Shown here: one piece after another, positions 1 to 11,409 of the stretch
Layout of the letters: each line of letters opens with the position of its first letter
How positions within the stretch are numbered: the stretch's first letter is position 1
NCBI RefSeq assembly: GCF_014898815.1
Contig: NW_026515455.1
Span: 186,001-250,000, forward strand
DNA: 64,000 bases
Direction of reading: 5' to 3'
Source of the DNA: Panonychus citri
Taxonomy: Eukaryota > Arthropoda > Arachnida > Trombidiformes > Tetranychidae
Notes under the pieces: model-generated
Seen by the model: only the letters and a program-made list of their open reading frames with translations
Told to the model about the DNA's origin: nothing
Databases searched by the model: none
Made by a program: the position numbers and the translations under genes

Positions 1-1317
1 AAAAGTGCTTCAGCGATTTCTGGCTTCTTTGGCTCTTTTGGTCGTCGATCACCAGCCACATCAACAGCATCAGTTGTAGTTAAAGGCCAACACTCTGCAA
101 TCGATAGATCCATGAGTGTACAGGCTGATGAAAAAGATGCAAGGAATAAACTTACTGGACAAACTCATCAATTATCTTTACCTGAACTTAGTGTTGAGGT
201 AACTGAAATCTCTGATAGCATTTCTCCCTCACACCAAGACTCTAATAACAAGGAGATATCTTCAGGGGCAAGACAGCAGCATAGTTTATCACCTCGAGCG
301 GGAAGATCTGGTTCAGGTAGAAGACGAAAATTACCTCAGATTGATAGACAACAAAGTATTCAATCCCTGCCAGACGAAGCTGCAGATTCTAATGACAAAG
401 TGATAACAGAAATTAATAGTAACATTAGTTGTGAAGAAACAAGTCCATCTACTAGCAATCGAAGTCCACACCGAACACCTCACAATAGTTCTCATCGATC
501 TGGTCAATATTTGACTCCATCAAGTGGTAAAAGAGGAGGAGCGATGAATCGTGAAGATAGTCATGGTAATACTGGTCCACAATCGGGTTTATCTTTGGAA
601 AAAAGTATGTCTGAGGAATCGACATTTTTCTCATGTGTTTCTGGTGATTCAAGGCAAAGTTCATTCTTTCAGTCTGAATATGGTTCAATGGAATCTGCTG
701 AACCAGAAGGACCTGAAGGTGAATCAAGAACTCGGACAACAGGAGGAAATCGTCGAGGTGGTGATGATGATTCAGCCTTTTGTAGTGCCAATGATGACCA
801 TCGTAACAGTTTAGCTGACGAAACTGATCAACAATCATTAACTTCAAATACATCACCACTTCCTGGTGTACTAAATACTGATGGGCTTGTTGCAAACGAT
901 AAACAAAATAATCAACAAGCAACAACTCCGACCACAACAATTGCTATCTCACCACCGACAATGAACAATCAGGAATCAGAAACATCTCCAAATAATCATG
1001 TTTCCAATAATTCAGCAGCTCGAGCAGCAGTTGGATTCATGTGGGACACTGAAAAAAGAGATTCAGTGAGCTCGACATCTTCAGGAGGAGGTGGAGGTTT
1101 TCAGAATAGATTTGCGTCAATAATGAAACTTAAAGTTGAAGAGCGTCGTCACGCAATCGTAATTCCAAGTCCTGGGGGTGAGATTAAATTCGATGAAGGA
1201 GTTGATACTGTTCGGGAAGTAGGAGGAGGTGAAGGAGGTAAAGAGCCAAGTATTGATGATAGTACATTAAGTGATGACTCTAAGGCATCTTCCAAAAATA
1301 AATGGATGGCTGCTGTG
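1..1317 (+). CDS. unc-13: unc-13 N-terminal exon (5' end outside the window)
   Basis: An open frame runs from the first base for 439 codons to a strong splice donor (GTGAGT at 1318). The protein is low-complexity and rich in Ser, Thr, Gly and Asn, with basic patches (SGSGRRRKLPQ) and no recognisable domain, like the disordered N-terminal regions of long Unc-13 isoforms. The exon ends in phase 0. It is assigned to unc-13 because it lies on the same strand upstream of unmistakable unc-13 exons, with no other gene between. That is context, not a domain match. It could belong to another gene ending in the following 40 kb. If it is unc-13, it is the N-terminal part of the long presynaptic isoform, where such regions place the protein at active zones. 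The upstream exons and start codon lie outside the window. Confidence 0.5.
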
Positions 1318-3286
1318 GTGAGTATATGATTACATGAAGATGAAACGATAAAACTACATCTCATTCATTCAGTCAAACAAATTACTGTGGGTTTTACACT
1401 TGAAACCTTCAATTATCTCAAATTATATTACAATATATTCTAACATTGGTCAAACAAGTGATGACCAACACCTTTCATTATTCTGCTAATAATATTGAAT
1501 TTATGATTTAGGTGTGTTCATGTTGTTGAATTAATTTTAATTGAATCAGATAATCTTCAATGTTGATCATGTTTTACTTCAATTCAATTGTCAACAGCGG
1601 CAATTAAACTATTGTAAATTGATTGTTCTCATTAGCAAATAGCAGCAGAAACTATTATGAGATAAAAATAATTTCATTTTTGGAATTATTTTTCCTCTTG
1701 CAAGTGTTATTATGGTTTCACTTTTCTCTTCATCCTCATCACTTTATCCATTTTATCATTTTCATTGTCTTTCAACTATCCCAATAACCTATTTTATACT
1801 TTTCTTTTTTCTATCTGGTTGTTCATCATCATAATCATCATCATCTTATTACTTTTTCTTTTCACTTGTGTTATTTTCTCCTCTGAAAAGAAATTACCAG
1901 TTTCTCTCTGAGTCTGGTTAATCCCTTGGGTAGACTGATAAAGACATGATGTGAGTTATTTCTAGAACTTTGTCTTCTTCCTCATCTTTTCCTTTTCCAG
2001 GAGCATCACTTACGTTTTCCTCTTCATCCTTTAACTTGGTCTCACAGGTTCATCTGTAACTGATAGTCTTAAACATCTCGAAATCCAATTGTTTAGGTTG
2101 AGGACAATTTCACTCACCCAATCAACCTCATCTTTTTTCCCTCATCTTTTTTATATACACAATATCATTTCCCATCCCAATGAGCAAAAGTTACAAGAAA
2201 GGACTGACATTCATTGACACGAAGTTAAAAGATGCTCAATGAGAGTAAACTACACGGACAAAGTACATAGACTATTATTTAAAGATAAAAACATTATCAT
2301 TGAAGATGAAGATGGGAAGATGTTGATGATCATTGAAAGAAGTAGTAAAACTGATACCGTTAATCCATTTAGAATCGATGGGAAGAACAAGAAATGACCT
2401 TTAAGGTGATCATAGTGAAATATCTTCTCTTATAATGACCAATGAAACCAGAATAGTAGTTAAGTAAAGGTAAAGATGTTTGGTCAAGACAATTTAGATC
2501 GAAAATAAAAACACATTGAATCTCTTGCCTATCAAATGGACCTATTCATTCAGATCCAATGGTGATTCAATTGAAACTTATCAGTTTTTGTCAACATTTT
2601 CATCTCCATCAATAGTATAATCTACCTTGAACATCCTCTCAGAAAAGTGAATCAGCTTATTACTCAGTCCACTCTCATGTACTATGATTTAGTATGGGAA
2701 AATGATTCGAACCCAAAAAGTTAACTATTAATATCAATAGAATATTCATTTTTTAAACAAGTTAATGATCACTTATAACGATTATCTTGATGATAACGAT
2801 TCTACTCAGTTCTAAGTAGCAACTTTGTGCCAGAAAAAAACATCATTTACTAAAAGAAGTTGGAATGATGAGGATGAGGATGGAACAAAAAAATGATGAT
2901 TACAATTGGAATATAATGAGTTTTAAACTGTCACGCTCCATGTAACCTTTTAACAAGAAAAGTCCATCTTGACCACTTGACTGGGAGCATTTTCATTATC
3001 ATTCTCATTCTCATCAAACAATTTGAAACAAAAAACAACATTTTGTCTTGAAAGTTCTGGTTCACAACTCAAAGTTTCGGCTTTAGTTTTTTTTTTCAGA
3101 TCTGTTGGTCATTTATTTTAATGGTCAAGACTTTTTCTTTCAAATCTAAGATTACTTGATTATCTTCATAACAGTTGAGGTCAAATACTCGTTGACTTAA
3201 CTGGACTTTCATTGAATCGCTAATAGTTTTCCTACTCATTGAGCATAATTATACTTTTCAATTGAATTATTTACTATTTATTGTTG
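1318..3286 (+). other. Intron, left part
   Basis: AT-rich non-coding sequence after the 1318 donor. I see pyrimidine-rich runs around 1690-1870 and ATG/ATC-rich simple sequence, but no open frame, RNA gene or repeat that I can support. Confidence 0.5.
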
Positions 3287-3290
3287 AATA
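3287..3290. repeat. Target-site duplication (AATA), left copy
   Basis: AATA directly precedes the left LTR (3291). The same four bases directly follow the right LTR (14476-14479). A 4-bp duplication is typical of Ty3/Gypsy integration. Confidence 0.75.
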
Positions 3291-4099
3291 TGTGGGGTTT
3301 AGATTGAGTTGAGGAGATTATTCCACAATGGAATAGATTTGAGAATTCAATATCTCAGAGAGATGAACTTAACAACGAGGACAGAAGATGCGATCTGCCA
3401 CAATTTTCAGATCGGGAAAGATTCGATCAAGGATCACAACCACTTTTACGTTCCGTCACTAATTCCTACACTAATTATTTCTATCATTAAATGATCACTT
3501 TGCAAACAATCACAATTAGATTAAGAAGACTTGAGAATAAGAACTTTTTATTAAAGAAGAAAACTGAATGTTCCTTAGAACTTGCGAGAACCAGAGTTAG
3601 AATTGGTCTCTCGTTTTAGAGGGAACAGTAAGAGTTTTTAAACAAAATCAAAAAGGGGGAAGTCATTGAATTAATCAAAGATTACAAAGAAAAGGGGAAG
3701 ATAATTAATGGGGTTAAATCATATTAATGATAAGAAACAAAGAGATAAAAAGTTAATCATAAGTAACCAAGATGACGACTATAGTCGAGACTTAGCCTTT
3801 TGATTAGATTAAAAAAGCAAATTAAATGATAATAAGGTTAAACCTTTGGCTTTTCAAACAATTGAAAAGTAAGTAAAATAGACAGAGAAAAGAAAGAGAA
3901 TTTAGTTCTCTTACTAAATTTACCAAATTTAGGGAAAATTAAAAAGTAATGAAAATGAAGGTTTAGATTGACCTAAAAAGAATAAGATTTCCAAAGGAAA
4001 TTAAGAGTAATTAAAATGGAAAAGAAATAAAATCAATTTGAAATCATTGAATGATCCAAATAATCGGGATTACAGGGGAATGTATTTTTCTACCCTTCA
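3291..4099 (-). repeat. LTR, left copy (3' LTR of the element), 809 bp
   Basis: Aligns end to end with 13674-14475. All differences I see are seven bases of indel in short runs near 3610-3640 and 3795-3835 (a TC dinucleotide and runs of G, T, A or AA). I find no substitution. A 61-codon + strand frame occurs identically in both LTRs and is not a gene. Confidence 0.93.
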
Positions 4100-4579
4100 C
4101 TCCCCACGGTTTTGATCAAGAATCCTTTGTAAGACGGATTTTTGGATCCTTCGGCTTGGCGAGATGTTATCAGGTCCGACAGGGTAAAAATTATCAGGGC
4201 GAACTTGAGATGAGGGGAAATCTAATGATAGATATAAAATTGAGTCCTGGCTTGAACTCAGGGCTTGAGAATCCGGAGGATCTGAAGTAGTGGAGAGGAT
4301 TTGAGAGTTATTGTCAGGAATTTCATCTTGAGATTGACTTGATTCGAGATTGATTAGATCTTGTTCTCGATCTTGATTTTCCTGGGCTGGTTCGGCTTCT
4401 TGAGCTTCTTGATCTTCTTGAACTTGTTCAATTTCTTGATTTTCCGGGACTTGTTCCTGGTTTGGAACTTCGGTGATAAGTTCAATGATTGTTGTGAGCT
4501 TCGGAGCAGCATCTTGAGGTGGGTCGGAATCTTGAGATGACGACGATGATGATGAGTTTTGATGTTCCAGAGGAATCAT
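4097..4579 (-). CDS. Acidic Gln/Glu-rich ORF between ORF3 and the 3' LTR
   Basis: 160 codons from an ATG at 4579. The protein is strongly acidic and low in complexity, with repeated Gln-Glu dipeptides and a Ser run at the N-terminus (SSSSSSSQDSDPPQ). There is no known domain. A stop lies just upstream in the same frame. It follows the 895-codon ORF3 (stop at 4622) in a different frame, so it may be the C-terminal tail of ORF3 separated by a frameshift, or a small separate protein. Its stop codon TGA is formed by the first three bases of the LTR, so the frame ends exactly where the LTR begins. Function unknown. Confidence 0.45.
   Translation of the reverse strand: MIPLEHQNSSSSSSSQDSDPPQDAAPKLTTIIELITEVPNQEQVPENQEIEQVQEDQEAQEAEPAQENQDREQDLINLESSQSQDEIPDNNSQILSTTSDPPDSQALSSSQDSILYLSLDFPSSQVRPDNFYPVGPDNISPSRRIQKSVLQRILDQNRGE
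4100..4110 (-). promoter_or_regulatory. Polypurine tract next to the 3' LTR
   Basis: On the - strand the bases directly before the 3' LTR read ACCGTGGGGAG, a short purine-rich run exactly at the LTR edge, as needed to prime plus-strand DNA synthesis. Confidence 0.6.
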
Positions 4580-4621
4580 TGGTTGTTCCTGAGGAGCTTG
4601 ATGGATGATGATTCGGTAGAG

Positions 4622-7309
4622 TTAATTGATGCTTGAGTTGTGTGATGAATTTTCACCATGTTGATTAGGTGATGAGATTGGAGGAGTTGGACATGTAGAT
4701 CCAGTGGGAGTAGCACAACTTGAAGATGATGGGGTGACACAATTATACTCGAGGTATTCAGGGCGAGCAATGTGATGGTTATAATATGACCAGTTAGTGG
4801 GCCATTCAGCTTTCTTAGCTTTTACCAAACTTGTAAATTTTTCAAAAAGTTTTGAAACTTTTTTGTTTCGGACGAAGTGTTTCATTGAATGATTATGAAC
4901 ACCTTGTTGACAAGCGGCACTTCGTACTTCGATTTCTTTCCAAAATCCCATGTACATTCGCATGGCTACGATGGCTTCGACGGCGGGAGAGTGTGGTCCA
5001 CCACGAATAGTAAAGCCGGAGAAAACGAGGAAAGAGACGAGAGATAATGAGGCTGGGGCAGCACGATAAGGTGAAAAGTAAATGGTTACGTCTCGGAGTT
5101 TTGGACGTAAGATTTCAATTTCACAGGGGGCAAATTCGAAAGCTTGGAAGAGTGTTATTAGTCCAGAACCGATGATGTACTTGGCTGAAGCCAAGAAGGT
5201 AATGACTTGATCACGTATAGTGGGAAGAGGTTTCGCCAATTTGATGTCTTGATATCTGAGACCATGGAATTTTGAATCCATGTAATTTACATGTTTGTAT
5301 GAAACAAGAGTTTCATAAACGATATCGCAATTGCCATCAACAATTACGATCCAAACAGGATGAGGGGCGAGAACACGGTAACCAGATCGATTTGATCTTT
5401 CGATCCGTACATAAGCAGCGTGAATGCTGTAAGTGTTCAAACGATCAGGATGTTCACTCATATGGAGATTTATCCATTCTTGATGTTGAGTCTTCAAATC
5501 TTCGAGGGTGATTTGGGTGATGTCATGAAATTGATTAACAGCTTTTTGACGTCGATGTGCGCGATAGGCAATTTTATTTGGATTAGTACAAGTTGGACCA
5601 ATGTCGGTTTCAACGAAATCTCGGAGAGATATTGGGAACCATTTTCCAATAAGGGAGCGAACAGTTTGTTGATCTTCAGGAGTTAACCTAAGAAGTGGGT
5701 TAATCTTGGTAAAGGGGGTAATGGGCTCACCAGCGTCATTGGCTATGTGAGTAGAGGCACGAGGTAGATTGTAACTAAATCTTCCCTCCGATAATCTTAA
5801 CCATTCTTCGCTATCGTCGATTAAGTATTGGGGAACGGATGACCATCTAATGGTACGAGGGCGAGATTTGCAATTTAAGTATTTATTGACTGGGGGAAAA
5901 CCGAAACTTTGAGTAATTTCTTCTTCCTCAGCAAGAGGAGCGGATGGGTCTAACTTTTTAGCGAAAGTTGTCCAGAAACCTAATTTAAGATTAGTCTGGG
6001 CTCTAAGCATAGAAGGGGTTAAATGAGGATCATCAGGATTTTCTTCCTGGTTGAGAAGGAGACACGCATACAATTCATATTGTTGCGAGACATCGAATTC
6101 ATGAGAGAAGTAAGAGATTTGGGGCTTAGGAGCTGATTTAACATGTTGAGGAATGAAGCTCATTAGTCTTTTTGGAGCTACAATTTCTAATTCCTTTTTA
6201 GAGGAGCCTGTTCTGAATAATTCTAAAGAATCTAAATCAACTTCTTCACGAAACAATCCTTTTCGACATTGTTTTTCATGGTCACATAAAAGACCGGGGC
6301 TAATTGCTTGTTGACACAGAGTGTAACGGCAATTAAATTTGCTGGATCGATATTTGACATATAAGTCAGAATGAGCGAGAGGTGAGAAAGTTGGGTAATC
6401 ATCCCTGGATGCATAGGTTTTAATGCAGTTTGGGACTAAACAGATAAATTTGTTGCATTGAAGCATCGGGGTCAAGTTTAAAATTTTGACTAACTGTTGG
6501 GTAAAGTTCACACATTTGGTACAATACCAATTTCGGCAAGAATCACATTCCACAGGAATCAAAGCAATTTGCTCACAGAAATAACATCTAATCTGATCTA
6601 CAAATTTTTCGATTTCTTCATGAATAACTGAAGTTTTTGATATTCCTTTAGGAATCTTTGGAAGTGGAACTGAATAAATTGACTTATCTTGATAAAGATT
6701 TAGAAAGAGTTTCTCTCTTATCATTTTTTCATATTTAGCATAAATAACTTTGAAACCATCAGACTTGATTTTTACCAATTGTTTGATATGATTGAATCGT
6801 TCCATTGAACGATATTCAGGAAGTTCAGTTGGTAAAGGAAGAGGAGCAGGGTACTCATTAGGTTCAAAAACATAATCATCGGGCTTTAGATACCTATTAG
6901 GGTAAGTGGATCTAAGAGTTGGTCGGTCAGATTTCGAAGGGTGAGAAGTAGTATCAATCTTACCTTTATCGGCCGAATTTTCGTCCAACTTTTTCTTTTG
7001 ATTCGATGATGATGATGATGGTTGGTCCATTGTTTCAGGAGAATGAGATCTCTTTAGAGATGGCGGGTTGGTTTCAAAACGAACAGTTTTCAACAGAGTT
7101 GAACTTTTTTCTTGTGATGAGCTCGGAGAGATTAAATCGACAACAGGATAAACTGAGTCAGGAGCTGGAGCTGGACGACCGGGGAAATAGATGATTGAAG
7201 TTTCACTTTCCGGGTCAGATTCAGAGTCTTGAGAGACTAACGATCGTAAGAGTTCAGGGTCACGAGATGATGAAGAGCAACTGAAATGGGAAGACGAATT
7301 GTTGTCCAT
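4622..7309 (-). CDS. Retrotransposon ORF3: RING/TRAF-like zinc region plus degenerate DEDDh exonuclease domain
   Basis: 895 codons in frame with the upstream pol, counted from an ATG at 7309 (MDNNSSS). A separate start is inferred, because about 200 residues of domain-free sequence separate it from integrase. Order: Ser-rich acidic N-terminus (1-150); Cys-rich region 242-295 in RING-like spacing (CYFC, CDSC, CTKC), then CNKFIC, C295 and a second cluster at 327-348 like a TRAF zinc finger; a 380-620 region I do not recognise; then 625-795, which follows the REXO1/ISG20 exonuclease pattern step by step (FHGL for FSGI, IIGSGL for LVGHSL, LRDVT for the VDT motif, HSPAVEA for HSSxEDA). The first acidic motif (DxE) is absent, the Asp of the second is missing, the late Asp is Glu, and only D740 and H773 remain. 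It is probably a non-catalytic nucleic-acid or host-factor binding module. Confidence 0.6.
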   Translation of the reverse strand: MDNNSSSHFSCSSSSRDPELLRSLVSQDSESDPESETSIIYFPGRPAPAPDSVYPVVDLISPSSSQEKSSTLLKTVRFETNPPSLKRSHSPETMDQPSSSSSNQKKKLDENSADKGKIDTTSHPSKSDRPTLRSTYPNRYLKPDDYVFEPNEYPAPLPLPTELPEYRSMERFNHIKQLVKIKSDGFKVIYAKYEKMIREKLFLNLYQDKSIYSVPLPKIPKGISKTSVIHEEIEKFVDQIRCYFCEQIALIPVECDSCRNWYCTKCVNFTQQLVKILNLTPMLQCNKFICLVPNCIKTYASRDDYPTFSPLAHSDLYVKYRSSKFNCRYTLCQQAISPGLLCDHEKQCRKGLFREEVDLDSLELFRTGSSKKELEIVAPKRLMSFIPQHVKSAPKPQISYFSHEFDVSQQYELYACLLLNQEENPDDPHLTPSMLRAQTNLKLGFWTTFAKKLDPSAPLAEEEEITQSFGFPPVNKYLNCKSRPRTIRWSSVPQYLIDDSEEWLRLSEGRFSYNLPRASTHIANDAGEPITPFTKINPLLRLTPEDQQTVRSLIGKWFPISLRDFVETDIGPTCTNPNKIAYRAHRRQKAVNQFHDITQITLEDLKTQHQEWINLHMSEHPDRLNTYSIHAAYVRIERSNRSGYRVLAPHPVWIVIVDGNCDIVYETLVSYKHVNYMDSKFHGLRYQDIKLAKPLPTIRDQVITFLASAKYIIGSGLITLFQAFEFAPCEIEILRPKLRDVTIYFSPYRAAPASLSLVSFLVFSGFTIRGGPHSPAVEAIVAMRMYMGFWKEIEVRSAACQQGVHNHSMKHFVRNKKVSKLFEKFTSLVKAKKAEWPTNWSYYNHHIARPEYLEYNCVTPSSSSCATPTGSTCPTPPISSPNQHGENSSHNSSIN

Positions 7310-10300
7310 TTTATTGGAGAGAGTTCGATTGCGCTTAATAAGCGAGTTGGCATTGATTAAACAGTTGAGTTGAGAGCTAATTAAAGCTGAAAGATGATTA
7401 ATCTTGAAGATGAAAAACACAAAAGCTGAGATATAGCGATAGCTATGGGGAAACTTAAATTTAGTCAGTTGGATTAAAATTTCTAAACAAATAAGATAAA
7501 CTTTCTGAAGTTGGGAGATTGAAACTATTGAATAGTAAAGAAGATTTGGAACTTTTAGAAGGTTGAAGAAGAAATTTGAACAATTAACAAAATTGATTAA
7601 AAATTGACAAAATTCAAAGACGTTGTTCTTAAGTGACCAAAGAGTTGAACTGAAGAGAAAGGTGAAGGCGGAAGGCGGGAATAAGCGCCTTTGTTTAACG
7701 AAATCGGTCAAGCGGAAATTTGCGGTAATTAATTTTTGATTAATCGAATCCGGGAAAAATCGTATTAGCAATGTGATTTGATAATTAATGACAATTAAAG
7801 ATTCCAGAGGAATGATATTATCAAATAATTGATTTTTCTTGTAGAGTCGAACATGGAAATTTTCATCATGTTCATCAGAAATCATGAAAAATGAGTATAA
7901 GATGAATACTTGTCTTTGTTTTGCTTGAAGTCGAGTTAATGGTTTGTCTTGAAGATTTTGGATTAATCTTGTTTGTTGAGCGATTAGTTTGTCAGCAGTT
8001 TGATATTTTCTTTTGGTTTTAGTTGTTTGTTGGTTGAGTTGGAGATCACCATAGTGATTGGAATCATCAGAATTTTCATTGATGGATGGAGATATCGAAT
8101 CAGTTTGTTCATTAGTAATGAGATTAGGAGGATTAGAAGGAATATCTTTGAAAAAGTTATTCAAGGAGTTAGATGAATTGTTAGAATCAAGAATATCATT
8201 TGAATGATCGTTGTCAGCGGACAATTCAGAGGCAATTTCTGAATTCTGAAGGGAAGTTTCTAGATGTTGATCTGCAATTTGGGTAATTTCAGGGGAATCT
8301 AATTCAATTTCTAAGAATGATTCGGGATTGAAATGATTGTCTTTGAGAGTTTGCATTTCGACAGAAATTTTTCCTCGATAGAGTTTAGTGTTTGAGACAT
8401 TGCAGGTGAATAGACCTAAATCGTCTAAATCTAATAAAAGAAGAGCACCTTTTTTGAGACCTGTAATTAGATGAGGTCCATGAAATTTGTTTCTGAGTTT
8501 TTTGGAAAGATTGGAATCTACAGATTCATTTTTTACTAAAACGAAATCACCTATTTGATAAGGAGATTGAGGGTGAAGAGATTTGGTTCGATTTATTTGA
8601 TAGAGTTGTTGCGATTTCAGTCGAGCAAATGCGAGTTTTCTAGCTTGAGAAACGGTGATTGAGGAGAAGTGAGTGCAAGAGAGATGATTATCTAACGGTT
8701 TATTTGGATGTCGACCAAATACTAGAAAGTATGGACTAAATCGAGTGATTTTATGAATGGTCGAGTTAATTGCAAACATACTAGCTTCTAAAGCGAGTTT
8801 AAGATTTTTAGTACCATTTTCGATAACGTAAGTTCTAAGTCTTTCTGCTATCGTTCTGTTACATCGTTCAACGATTCCTTGAGATTGAGGGTGATAGGGA
8901 GAGGAAATATCATGAATGATAGAGCTTTTCTTAAGGAAGTTTGAAACTAATTCTGACATAAAGTTAGTACCTTGATCTGTTTGAATGTGAGTGGGGTAAC
9001 CGAATAGATGGAAAAATTGGGATAGGAAGTTAATGACTGTGTTAGCGGTTTGATTGTTAGTAAGCTTTGCATAAACATAACGTGATAAAATATCAACAAT
9101 CACAAGAATGAATTTCTTTTGATTACCAATCTTAATTGGTCCTTGCACATCCAATTCGAAACGTTCAAAGATTTCTTTAGGAATTGGTTTGGCGGCTGGA
9201 TCGACGTAAATCACATTAGTGGGCTTAGCGAGATTGCATGTCATGCAAGATTCACACAGTTTCTTGATTTCCTCATAAAGGTATTTGCACCAGAATCGTC
9301 TAGCGATATTAAGATATGTTTTTTCGGTCGCGAAATGACCACCAAGAGGGGATTCGTGTTCATCTTTGAAGATTTCTTCGAGAATAACTGGATCAATTAC
9401 TAGTCGAGTACCAAAGGGAGTTCGAATGTCTTTGCGGTAGAGGAGATTATCTTTGACCAAATATCTTTTCTGTAGAATGGAGTTTGGGTTTTCCATTTGT
9501 TTTATTATTGACTGAATATCAGGATTTTCACTTTGTCGTGAGCGAACTTTCTCTTTCCATAAGGAAAATTCAGGAGTTTTGGATTTAGCACTGAGATCGT
9601 CATTTGAATAAAGAATGACGGGAGGATTTTTCAATTGTTCTGAATCGAAAATTGGAGATTCAAATGTAATGTTAATAACATTCATACCAATATCATAATA
9701 GTGATGATCTTCAGGATCGATGAGATAATTTGAGAGATAGATTTTATCCAAGAATTCTTCTTCTGGATCGATTACTTTGCGATGGTCCCATTCCGATTGG
9801 TATCTGGAGAAACAGTCGGGAGGGTGAGTTGATCCTTTACGGTAAATTACCTTGAAGTTATATGCTGAAAGCATGATTGACCAACGTTGTAATCGGCTAT
9901 TTTTAAAGTTGATTTTGGTGAGTTGACAAAGGGCATGGTGATCCGTTTCCACCAGGAATTGGTCACCATCGAGGTAATGATTATATTTATGGATGCCAAC
10001 GAGAATGGCGAGAAGTTCCTTTTCGGAGGTGGAGTAATGAATTTGGTGTTTCAAAAGTTTTTGCGAGAAGAAAGAGATTGGAAGCCAATCTTTGATTTCG
10101 TCGATTGGAGTTTCCGAATCGTAAGTTTCCGACTTATCGTCTTCTTGAAGAAGTATACCTCCAACAGCAACATCGGAAGCATCAACAGCAATCTTACGGC
10201 GAAGATTAGGATTGAAATGAACGAGAAGAGTAGTATTGAGTAATGAATTTTTGAGTGAATCCAGAGCAGCTTTATCGGCAGATAAAATTTTAAATTTTCT

Positions 10301-10564
10301 CTCTTTAGAGATGAGACGATAGAGAGGAGAGGCGATTGTTGAATAATCTTTGATGTATCGGCTAAAGTAATTGTAGCATCCCAATAGGGATTGTAGTTCA
10401 CGGACATTCTTGGGATAAGGGAGATTAACCAAAGCTTGTACTTTCTTAGGGTCAGGTCGAATTCCATCACCAGAGACTAAATGTCCAAGTAACAGGATTT
10501 CCGTAGCACCAAGTGTACATTTCTCGGTTTTTACCTTCAAATTGTAGGAACGAAGGCGATCCAA
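7310..10564 (-). CDS. pol: pol: RT C-terminus, RNase H and integrase
   Basis: The frame is continuous with ORF3 (10564 to 4622). Residues 1-95 are the RT thumb and connection. RNase H follows with acidic residues D128, E181, D208 and D250. Integrase has an N-terminal zinc region (H403, H410, C440, C443) and a catalytic core with D472, D530 and E566, the last two 35 residues apart as in D,D35E integrases. A GPY/F-like segment lies near 690-740. No chromodomain is visible. Residues 750-1085 are Asn/Ser-rich and then hydrophobic, with no domain I recognise. The first codons directly continue the RT of the preceding frame (10537-11409), so the RT gene is split by a frame change near 10550 rather than encoded as two proteins. 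Confidence 0.9.
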
Positions 10565-11409
10565 TACATGTCGAGTGTTTTTAGAAGATCAGGGAAATTT
10601 TTCCCTACGACGGGAATATCGTCGAAATAACCAATACAATCTTTATATTGCAATCCATCGAGAACAGTATTCATAAATTTTTGAAAAATGAAAGGCGCAC
10701 CAGAAAGACCCATAGGAAGTCTTTTGTACTGGTATTTGCCATCAGGAGTGACAAATACTGTCTTTTCCCTCTCAGAGGGCGGAATTTCAATTTGATGATA
10801 GCCCTGGGCCAGATCAAACATGTTAAAATAACGACCACCACGGACTACTTCCAAACAATCGTCAATGCGAGGCATTGGATACTTTGGAACTTTAGTGAGT
10901 CGATTGAGAAGTCGATAATCTATTACCATGCGATGAGATCCATCAGGTCGCGGAACTAAAATTGAAGGAGATCCACCTTGAGCATTAGAAGGTTCGATGA
11001 GATCGTGAGCCAACATTTCGTTGATGATGTCCTTAAAAACTTCACGGCGATGAATGTGACAGTTATAAGGTTTTTGGTACGGAACCGATTGATTGTCCAA
11101 GTCGATTGTAACGGGACAGATTGAAGCTGAAACGAAACCAAGATCGTGTTTGTGTTTCGAAAAAACGTCTTGATACTGGATTATTAACTCTAAGAGTTCA
11201 GATTGTTGATCAGGAGTAAGATCAGGGTTTACTTTCTTTTTTACTTGTTCGATGAATGGAGTGATTTTAGATTCGTTAATTTCTTCTTTTGTAACGAGAT
11301 CGCACCGAGCGATGACAGCATTTTTAGGAAAATCTTTAAATATCGATTTTGTCGGAGGTTCGACGTTAATGTTTAGTAGAGGATTAGATTGATCTTCATC
11401 AATTTTCAT
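10537..11409 (-). CDS. pol: pol: reverse transcriptase N-terminal part
   Basis: 290 codons. It starts ATG at 11409, overlapping the gag-protease stop by 11 bases, and is read one base forward of the gag frame. It contains RT fingers and palm: the LIEPSNAQGGSP and DGSHRMVIDYRLLN motifs, then FDLAQGYHQIEI, LPMGLSGAPFIFQ and the catalytic YFDD at GYFDDIPVVG. The last 15 or so residues stop resembling RT, and the matching frame resumes in the next frame at 10564. This is an indel that separates the YFDD palm from the thumb. Unless it is an assembly error, this copy cannot make a complete RT. Confidence 0.9.
   Translation of the reverse strand: MKIDEDQSNPLLNINVEPPTKSIFKDFPKNAVIARCDLVTKEEINESKITPFIEQVKKKVNPDLTPDQQSELLELIIQYQDVFSKHKHDLGFVSASICPVTIDLDNQSVPYQKPYNCHIHRREVFKDIINEMLAHDLIEPSNAQGGSPSILVPRPDGSHRMVIDYRLLNRLTKVPKYPMPRIDDCLEVVRGGRYFNMFDLAQGYHQIEIPPSEREKTVFVTPDGKYQYKRLPMGLSGAPFIFQKFMNTVLDGLQYKDCIGYFDDIPVVGKNFPDLLKTLDMYWIAFVPTI

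Noticed and set aside
3309..3494. 61-codon + strand frame, repeated at 13692-13877
   Set aside because: Lies inside both LTRs and opposite to the element's genes. It is repeated only because the LTRs are identical there.
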